Assembly: GCA_004335835.1 (NCBI GenBank)
Contig: RWJK01001552.1
Coordinates: 31,836 to 95,835 of the forward strand
Length of the DNA: 64,000 nt
Direction of reading: 5' to 3'
Source of the DNA: Scenedesmus sp. ARA3
Lineage: Eukaryota > Chlorophyta > Chlorophyceae > Sphaeropleales > Scenedesmaceae
The first letter of the stretch is position 1; every line of letters starts with the position of its first letter. Below, piece after piece: positions 58,001-64,000 of this stretch. The translations under genes and the position numbers were made by a program. The notes below the pieces were generated by a model. That model ran no database searches and was not told where the DNA came from. It saw nothing but the letters and a program-made list of their open reading frames with translations.

Positions 58001-59144
58001 CGCCTTCGTATCGCTGCCCTTCTTGCAGTCGACGGCCTTGCACTGGTTTATATGTGCGCACAAACACCAAACACCTTCCTCTGCTCCCCTTCATGCAGTG
58101 TGTCGGCCAACAAGCTGCGCGCCAGCCTCAGGCGGCGAAGCACGCGCTGCGCTTCTGTGTTCAGAGCAAACACTGCTGCCATGCGCCCTTGCTCCTTCTC
58201 CTGCAGTGTGTCTGCTGTCCTAGCAGAGGCAACCAAACACCGTGCTTCTGTCTTCTTTGCCTGCAGTGTATCTTCCCACAAGCTGCGCGCCAGCCTGGCC
58301 AAGCACGCGCTGCGCTTCTACGGCACAGGCGGCACCGCGGGCCTGCTGCAGCGCGTCAAGTGGGCCACCCAGCTCAAGCCTCGCCCGCCCACCTTTGTGC
58401 TGCTGCTGCGCGGGGCCGAGGAGGTGGACGAGGGCGGGCAGCGCTTCCTGGCCAACCTGCTGCGGCAGAGCGTGGGGCTGCAGGGCGTGCCGCTGCGCCT
58501 GTACTTGCGGTGAGTATGGGTGGGGCTGCAGCGTATGTGTGAGTGGCGGCTGGCGCTCTGGATGCAGTGCGGTGGTTGTAAAAGGACAAATTCCAGACTA
58601 AGCCAGGATCCCGAAGGACGCTGGTGATGCACAGCTGCGCACCTTCCAGCAAAGCTGGACCAGAAGAATGCAGTGCGGCCGTTGTGCTGTCACTACTGGG
58701 CATTGTCGTCTTTTCACGGCTTACAGCGTTCGTGCTATACATGCGGCTGGTGGTGATATCCTGCGGTTGCCAGTTTGATGCTGTGATACCTGTCTTTGTG
58801 GGCTGTACATGTGCTGGCTTGGTAGCTGAGGGTGACCTGTGCACAGCTGCTTTGCAGAGTTTTGTGCGCATGTGAATTGACCAATTCAAGCAAGGTAAAT
58901 GCACAGCTGCGCAACAATGCTGGACCAGGAGAGTCTTCGCCATACTCCCGATGCTCCAAGTTTTTTGTGCACAGTTGCTGTGCAGGTTTGTTCTGTGTGC
59001 ATGTGGCTTACTACCGCATGCACTCCTGCCTGCCTGTGTGCTGCTGCTGGTAGGTACAACAAGCGGCCGCCGGCACAGCGCCAGCAGCAAAGCAGGGGCA
59101 GAGGCAGGGGCACAGGTAGAGGTAGAGGCACAGCCAGGCGTTGA
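52885..59144 (+). CDS. DER: Double-GTPase ribosome-assembly factor of the Der/EngA family
   Basis: Eleven exons are proposed: 52885-52920, 52998-53072, 53356-53484, 53759-53839, 54072-54106, 54428-54537, 54909-55601, 55867-56219, 56607-56869, 58267-58509, 59054-59144 (702 aa). GTPase domain 1 has G1 [16 protein letters not shown] and G4 ANKAD. Domain 2 has G1 [18 protein letters not shown] and G4 LNKAD. The C-terminal KH-like domain ([46 protein letters not shown]) completes the Der order. A ~180-residue Gln/Ala/Glu-rich insert separates the two GTPases, far longer than the bacterial linker, and the protein ends in an RG-rich tail. Der matures large ribosomal subunits; an organelle role is likely but inferred. 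Exons 1, 4 and 5 are the least certain. Introns 3, 6 and 9 carry exon-edge copies. Confidence 0.87.
53655..53692 (+). repeat. Copy of the Der exon 3 end plus donor (intron 3)
   Basis: GGAGCCGGGCGCACACCACC then AGCCTGCAG|GTGGGG repeats the true exon 3 end (AGAGCCGACAGCTCACCCCA then CCAGCCTGCAG|GTGGGG, ending 53484). Confidence 0.8.
54357..54407. repeat. (CTG)n tract before the exon 6 acceptor of Der
   Basis: Seventeen CTG triplets followed by CCCGGCTCCCCGCCTGCCAG, the exon 6 acceptor. Confidence 0.92.
54792..54959 (+). repeat. Direct duplication of the Der exon 7 start separated by (CTG)18
   Basis: A 51-base block coding [16 protein letters not shown] with its GCAG acceptor occurs at 54792-54842 and again at 54909-54959, with one base difference. 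The (CTG)n tract at 54850-54901 lies between, and the frame stays open through it as poly-Leu, so both acceptors would give an in-frame protein. Confidence 0.93.
56912..57740 (+). repeat. Four extra copies of the Der exon 9 end plus donor (intron 9)
   Basis: Blocks coding A-V-x-D-A-Y-x-K-W-N-K-R followed by GTGGGT or GTGGTT have donors at 56983, 57232, 57484 and 57731; the chosen true donor is 56870. Spacing is 113, then about 250 bases three times. GGGGCAGGGGCAG upstream of each copy and the CACGCACC/AGCTGGATGATGCAGCATG spacer are also repeated. Confidence 0.92.
57925..58266 (+). repeat. Three copies of the Der exon 10 start with acceptor (intron 9)
   Basis: CTGCAG|TGTGTCTGCC and similar acceptors at 57939, 58098 and 58206 precede the true one at 58266. 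The first two copies continue with AAGCTGCG-GCCAGCCT and CACGCGCTGCGCT, coding KLRASL and ALR as in the true exon. The third copy is short and decayed. Confidence 0.88.
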
Positions 59145-60477
59145 GCTTAGCGCTTAACTAGGGCCGGTAGCGTCATTGCTGTTGCCTCAATACTAGTAGT
59201 GCGATGGTGCAGTGTTGACAGCTGCAAAGCCTCATCGGGCCCGATGGGCGCGGGGTCGATGGCGTTGATGCTATGGCTTGATGGGTGACATGACGATGAT
59301 GAGAGCTGCAGAGGCAGTACTAGCAGCCTGTCGCAGTGCAGGAGCATCTCGTTGGCTGCGGCTGCAGCAGTGACTGCTAATCGCTGCCAGGGCGAGTTGC
59401 GTGTCACGCGACGGGGGCACAGCCCATTGTCACGCGACGGGGGCACAGCCCATTGTCGAGCAGCAGTGCGTGGTGTGTTGACACAGAGGTTGCGTCTGGA
59501 AGCATGCAAGCAGGGTAGCCACATGTGTGCTACTGCATATGCCTAGGCATGCATACTGCATATGCCTATGCATAGGCATGCAGAATGGCCTGCTGTGCTC
59601 ATACCGCACACAGGCTCTAAAACTTCTGCTGGAAACCCAGCAGGGACCTGAGGTGATTCACCGTTGATGAGCTGCACTTTGTGTGCTGGTGCTCCTGGAG
59701 CTAGGCTCACACACTTACACGTGTAACAGTACTGATGTCGGCATATATACAAGGACAGCGCGAGTTTCAGTGGCACTCGATGCGCGGCGGCGCTGCCTTC
59801 CATAAGAGCAGCTCTGCCTTTTACAACTACTATCACAACTGCAGCGTCAGACTGGTACAGCACGCAACCATCACAATTGTTATTGTGTTACACGACGGGG
59901 CCACAGCCCGTTTCCCAATCCTCACGCTGCCGCTGCCCCATCCAGGCCCATCCCCTTGTCCCTGCCGCTGCCGCGCCCCAGCCAGAGCAGCACCAGCAGT
60001 GCGCACGTGTGCATGCCACGTGATGCACCTCACGCTGCCGCCGCTCCATCCAGCCCCATCCCCTTGTCCCTTTTGCTGCTGCTGACGCGCCCCAGCCCCA
60101 GCCACAGCCACAACAGCAGTACAGCAGTGCGCGCCACGTGGTGCACCTCAGGCTGGCTGCACCCCATTCAGGCCCAGCCCCTTGCTGCTGTCCCTGCTGC
60201 TGCTGCTGCTGCCGCGCCCCAGCCACAGCAGCCTCCCCAGGCTCTGGCAGCAGCGCAGCACAAAGAACAGCACCAGCAGTGCAGCAGTGCGCACACGTGC
60301 GCGCCACATGATGCACCTCAGGCTGGCTGCACCCCATCCAGGCCCATCCCTGCCGCTGCTGCTGCTGCTGCCGCGCCCCAGCCACAGCAGCCTCCCAAAG
60401 CTCTGGCAGCACCTCAGCGATAAGAACAGCACCAGCAGCCACAGCAGTGCGCACGCGCGCACGCCACATGATGCACC
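59145..60477. other. Convergent 3' flanks with repeats, no separate gene
   Basis: Between the Der stop (+) and the MATE stop (-). It contains the dispersed element at 59242-59302, a CACGCGACGGGGGCACAGCC direct duplication at 59404-59452, a palindromic patch at 59535-59583 and the tandem array at 59925-60600. Confidence 0.6.
59242..59302 (+). repeat. Short dispersed element, copy 4
   Basis: GATGGGCGCGGGGTCGATGG then CGTTGATGCTATGGCTTGATG and GGTGACATGACGATGATGAG, nearly the same as the copy at 9454. Confidence 0.75.
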
Positions 60478-60600
60478 TCATGCTGGCTGCACCCCATCAA
60501 CGCCCAGCCCCTTGCTGCCGCGCCCCAGCCACAGCAGCCTGCCCAGGCTCTGGCAGCAGCGCAGCGAAAAGAACAGCACCAGCCCCGCCCACACGCCCTG
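59925..60600 (-). repeat. Tandem copies of the MATE last-exon end
   Basis: Four to five units of about 130-145 bases. On the minus strand each contains a block coding VLFFxLRCCQSLGRLLWLGRG or a decayed form, followed by GATGGGGTGCAGCCAGCCTG. The rightmost unit belongs to the gene's own last exon (stop at 60478); units at about 60325-60420 and 60215-60290 are close copies, and those near 60080 and 59950 are more decayed. Confidence 0.85.
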
Positions 60601-62257
60601 CAGGCCCCAGCCGGGCTGCTTGGCCCCCAGCCACATGAACAGCCACAGGCTGCTGAGCGTGACGCAGTAGGCGCGCGCAATGTAGGCCAGGTCGCGCCGC
60701 GCAAGCAGCACACCGCTGGCACCTGCAGGCATGGTGAAATGACAGCATGTGTGTGTGAGGCAGGCCAGGCGAGAGCAGCACACCGCTAGCTCCTGCAGGC
60801 TTGGAGGTGATGCGCATTCGCCCAATTTAGCCGCCGCCAAGCCAGACAGAAGCGGTCGGCTCAGTGGGTAAGCTGGCACAACATTTGCTGCAGCATGCGC
60901 CAAATGCTGCAATGAAGTCCACCCAAAGCCTGCCAAACAGGTGCGTATGGCGTTGCATGTTTCCTCGACCGATGCAAGCGCCACATCACACGCCACTCAC
61001 CAACATCAGCAGCAGTCAGCAGCATGTTTGTTGATGCATCACTTTACATTGCATTACATGCTTCACTCAAACTGATGCAATCGATGCAAGCAACAGCCCA
61101 TCCCCACTCACCAACATCAGCAGCCGTCAGCAGCATGTCTGTTGATGCATCACTTTACATTGCATTACATGCTCCACTCAAACTTATGCAATCGATGCAA
61201 GCAACAGCCCATCCCCACTCACCAACAACAGCAGCCGTCAGCAGCATGTTTGTTGATGCATCACATTACATTGCATTACATGCTCCATTCAAACTGACGC
61301 AATGGATGCAAGCAACAGCCCATCCCCACTCACCAACAACAGCAGCCGTCAGCAGCATGTTTGTTGATGCATCACATTACATTGCATTATAAGCTCCACT
61401 CAAACTTATGCAATCGATGCAAGCAACAGCCCATCCCCACTCACCAACAACAGCAGCCGTCAGCAGCATGTTTGTTGATGCATCACATTACATTGCATCA
61501 CATGCTCCACTCAAACTGATGCAATCGATGCAAGCAACAGCCCATCCCCACTCACCAACATCTGCGGCAGTCAGCAGCATTGCCACCAGCGCCAGCGGCG
61601 CCACGCTCGCCATGTGCTGCCACACCGCAGGGTCCCTCGTCAGCAGCTGCGGCGCCAGCAGTGGCACCCCTGTGGCCAGCAGCCCACATGCTATGCCAAT
61701 CACAACAGCGATGCTCAGCAGCAGCTGCACGGTGGCGCGCTGCTGCCAGCCGGGCGCTGCTGCGGGCACGAATGCGAGTGCTGCTTGCTCCAGGGGCGTG
61801 GTGGTGAAGGCAAGCAGGTTCCACACGGAAAACACCGCCTGGGGCAGCACAGAGCAAGCAGTGCAAGCGATGCAGAGATGCGGCAGCAGAAGGATTGAGT
61901 GCTTGCGAGGCAAGGTCACCTGAGGTGGCAGGGTGCCAGCAGAGGTGCACACGGCGGGTTTGTTTGCAGGATGAAGAGACATCTAGCAGTGTAAGGAGCT
62001 GGAAGCTCATGCTGCATCAGTGACGCGCCACATATGTCATGTCCACATGTGAAGTGTACACACAGTGCTGACGTATGTCGATTGGACAGATTGTTGTCCC
62101 ATCGAACTTGCTGCACATGGGGTTTCATGTGGCTGTATGGTCACCCACCTGGTGTGCTGCCAGCTGCACCCAGCTCAAGCTGGCGGCAGCAGCCTGCAGC
62201 AGCAGTAAAGCGCAGACGGCAGCGCACAGCAGCAAACACGGCGTCATGGAAACATGC
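60478..62257 (-). CDS. MATE-family efflux transporter, C-terminal part
   Basis: Three exons in phase: 62257-62149, 61838-61556, 60722-60478 (about 212 codons); the N-terminal half lies upstream and was not found. The fragment contains successive membrane helices: TPCLLLCAAVCALLLLQAAA, then WVQLAAHQ (the AAHQ-type motif of plant MATE proteins), AVFSVWNLLAFTTTPLEQAA, LLLSIAVVIGIACGLLATG, VAPLALVAMLLTAADVG, YIARAYCVTLSSLWLFMWLG and GLQGVWAGLVLFFSLRCCQS. Relatives (EDS5/DTX type) export organic acids, flavonoids or drugs by Na+ or H+ exchange; the substrate here cannot be told. The intron between the last two exons is filled with copies of the MLLTAADVG exon end. Most upstream sequence in the window is tandem repeat, so the 5' exons probably lie beyond the right edge. 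Confidence 0.83.
60985..61551 (-). repeat. 111-base tandem array carrying copies of the MATE exon end plus donor
   Basis: Five units with CACCAACA borders at 60998, 61109, 61220, 61330 and 61442; the true exon border is at 61552. On the minus strand each unit has an ATG CTG CTG ACx GCx GCx GxT GTT G block followed by GTGAGTGG, coding MLLTAADV or MLLTAAVV. The rest of the unit (TTGATGCATCACATTACATT and following) is intronic and shared among units. Confidence 0.95.
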
Positions 62258-62334
62258 CTGGCAGCCAGTTGAGCGGTGAGAAAAAGGCAGAAAAGATCAA
62301 AGTGGTGCCGCTGCTGCACCCGCAGCAAGGTGCA

Positions 62335-63110
62335 GCGATTGCTTTTCTGTAACATGGTGCAGCAGTTGCCTGCTTGTCACTTCAACAGGACATGCTGTTG
62401 GGCAGTCAGCCGTCAGCACAGCAACCAAACCCAATGCCATGGTGCATACTAGCCTGCAAATACAACCGCAGAGAGTGCAGGTGTAAACCCATGAAGCTGG
62501 CTTCAGCGGCACCACTGCTGCAGCGCAGCAGCACTGCATGGTGCAGCGCTTGCCTGCCCGTAACTTCAACAGGACATGCTGTTGGGCAGTCAACCGACAG
62601 CACAGCAACAAAAGCCATTGCCATAATGCATACTAGCCTGCAAATACAACCGCAGAGAGTGCAGCTGTAAACCCATGAAGCTGGCTTCAGCGGCACCACT
62701 TTTGCAGCGCAGCAGCACTGCATGGTGCAGCAGTTGCCTGCTTGTAACTTCAACAGGACATGCTGTTGGGCAGTCAGCCGGCAGCACAGCAACAAATCTG
62801 ATTGTCATAATGCATACTAGCCTGCAAAAACAACCGCAGAGAGTGCAGGTGTAAACCCAGGAAGCTGGCTTCAACGGCACCACTGCTACAGCGCAGCAGC
62901 ACTGCATGGTGCAGCAATTGCCTGCCCATAACTTCAACAGGACATAATGTTGGGCAGTCAGCCGTCAGCACAGCAACCAAACCCATGCCATGGTGCATAC
63001 AAGCCTGCAAAAACAACCGCAGAGAGGGCAGCTAGAAATCCAGGTAGCTGGCTTCAATAGCACCACTGCTACAGCGCATCAGCACTGCATGGTGCAGCAA
63101 TTGCCTGCCC
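62335..63110. repeat. 184-base tandem repeat, about four units
   Basis: Units begin with ATGGTGCAGCARTTGCCTGC near 62352, 62537, 62721, 62905 and 63089. Each contains AACTTCAACAGGACATGCTG and, on the minus strand, an acceptor-like GTTGTATTTGCAG. It lies upstream of the MATE exon at 62257; whether it contains copies of an upstream exon edge is unclear. Confidence 0.92.
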
Positions 63111-63119
63111 GTAACCTTA

Positions 63120-64000
63120 ACAGCGCACCACCCTGCTATTTACCCCACAATCTGCCCCGCAATTTACCCCATAATTACCCTGCGCCCCAGACTTCCACGC
63201 AGCACACTACCCCGCAATATGCCCCAAACACCCCCACTCCACCTAGCATACTACCCTGCAAACCACCACGTATGTTACCCTGCAAGATATCCCGCAAAAA
63301 CCCTCGCACACCACCCCAACCCCCATCCAGCACACTACCGCTCGAATTACCCCGCATTTTACCCCGCAATTTACCCCGCAAGTTTCCCCGCATTACACCT
63401 GGCTCTACCCTGCAATCACCCACGCACACCACCCCAGTGCCCACGCAGCACCGTGCTACGGGGTGGTGTGACACCCCCCAATTTATTCTGCAATGTCCCC
63501 CACAAACCACCCCGTAAGACACCCGGTAATCTATCCCGCAATTTATACTGCAGCTTACCCCCGGAAAACCCCGACAGCACCCCAAACCCCACCCAGCACT
63601 ACCCCACAAACTGCCCGGCAACGCACACAAATGCCTGCAGCTTGACCAGGGCAAGGTGCATCAGCAAATGGATGCTGACAGTGAACAAGCCTTTTCAGTA
63701 TGCCCTAAGCCCTGCTCGCTGAAGTAACAGCCCTGGAAGACAGCCATCAGCATAGTTGCAGCCGCAACATGGCATGGCCACAGCTGCCATGCACTCTACG
63801 CGCCACACATTTTCTGTAAAGTTACCCCGTAGACAAGCCTGCACACCCACCCCACCCATTTGGCACACTACCTCGCACACTACCCCGCATCTACCCTGCA
63901 AACTACGCCACCCCTATCCCGCATGTTACCCCGCAATTTACCCCGCATGGTGCCCCGCAAATACCCTGCATGTTACCCCGCATGTTACCCCGCATGTTAC
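63120..64000. repeat. Degenerate minisatellite rich in TACCCCGCA
   Basis: Short units such as TTACCCCGCAATTTACCCCG and CATGTTACCCCGCATGTTAC are scattered and then dense to the window end, broken at 63640-63810 by unique-looking sequence. No gene is seen here. Confidence 0.88.

Noticed and set aside
60985..63110. Regularly spaced repeats that superficially resemble a CRISPR array
   Set aside because: Units of 111 and 184 bases are direct tandem copies without unique spacers, lie in introns or flanks of a nuclear gene, and there are no cas genes.
63120..64000. Telomere at the window edge
   Set aside because: The units (TACCCCGCA with variable spacers) are irregular and unlike TTTAGGG or TTTTAGGG-type algal telomere repeats.

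Overview
The window is nuclear DNA of a eukaryote, almost certainly a green alga (Chlorophyta). Reasons: genes are split by many short GT-AG introns; the coding DNA is dense in CAG/GCA/CTG triplets giving Gln, Ala, Leu and Ser runs; one gene starts with a chloroplast-type transit peptide; and there is a basal-body tubulin (epsilon-tubulin). A chlorophycean such as a Scenedesmus-like alga would fit, but that placement is inference from composition only. There are no operons and no bacterial features. I rebuilt exons by following reading phase across GT-AG junctions; exon lists are in each entry, and every gene reported as complete adds up to a whole number of codons.

Layout, left to right (strand): SED5/syntaxin-5 (-, cut by the window edge); a large acidic low-complexity protein of unknown function (-); a BTB-BACK protein (-); a 17-exon kinesin-like coiled-coil protein with a degraded motor (-); a NudC/CS-domain protein (-) divergent from RNA polymerase II subunit RPB4 (+); a plastid-type protein of unknown function (+); a DUF218 membrane protein (-) divergent from a GT92 glycosyltransferase (+); the ubiquitin-conjugating enzyme UBE2S (-) divergent from epsilon-tubulin (+); the N-terminal asparagine amidohydrolase NTAN1 (-); a mitochondrial phosphate carrier (-) divergent from a double-GTPase of the Der/EngA family (+); and the C-terminal part of a MATE transporter (-). 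The genes are mostly unrelated housekeeping functions. UBE2S, epsilon-tubulin and the kinesin-like gene all touch on cell division or the cytoskeleton, but I see no pathway cluster.

The most striking feature is in the right half (about 36.7-62.3 kb). In four unrelated genes (epsilon-tubulin, phosphate carrier, Der, MATE) the introns are packed with tandem copies of the neighbouring exon edge, each copy still carrying the exon's last or first 25-60 bases together with its splice site. Some arrays have 4-7 copies and one is a dimeric higher-order repeat. One duplication (Der exon 7) keeps both acceptors in frame with a poly-Leu run between them. I see no such arrays in the left half. This looks like an intron-lengthening process, or a source of alternative splice sites, and is the best candidate for something undescribed.

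Other items worth checking are a near-perfect hairpin of about 165 bases at 20872-21036 (miRNA precursor or foldback element), a short dispersed element present in four copies, (CTG)n tracts standing in for the pyrimidine tract before acceptors, and a kinesin that keeps its P-loop but has lost both switch motifs.
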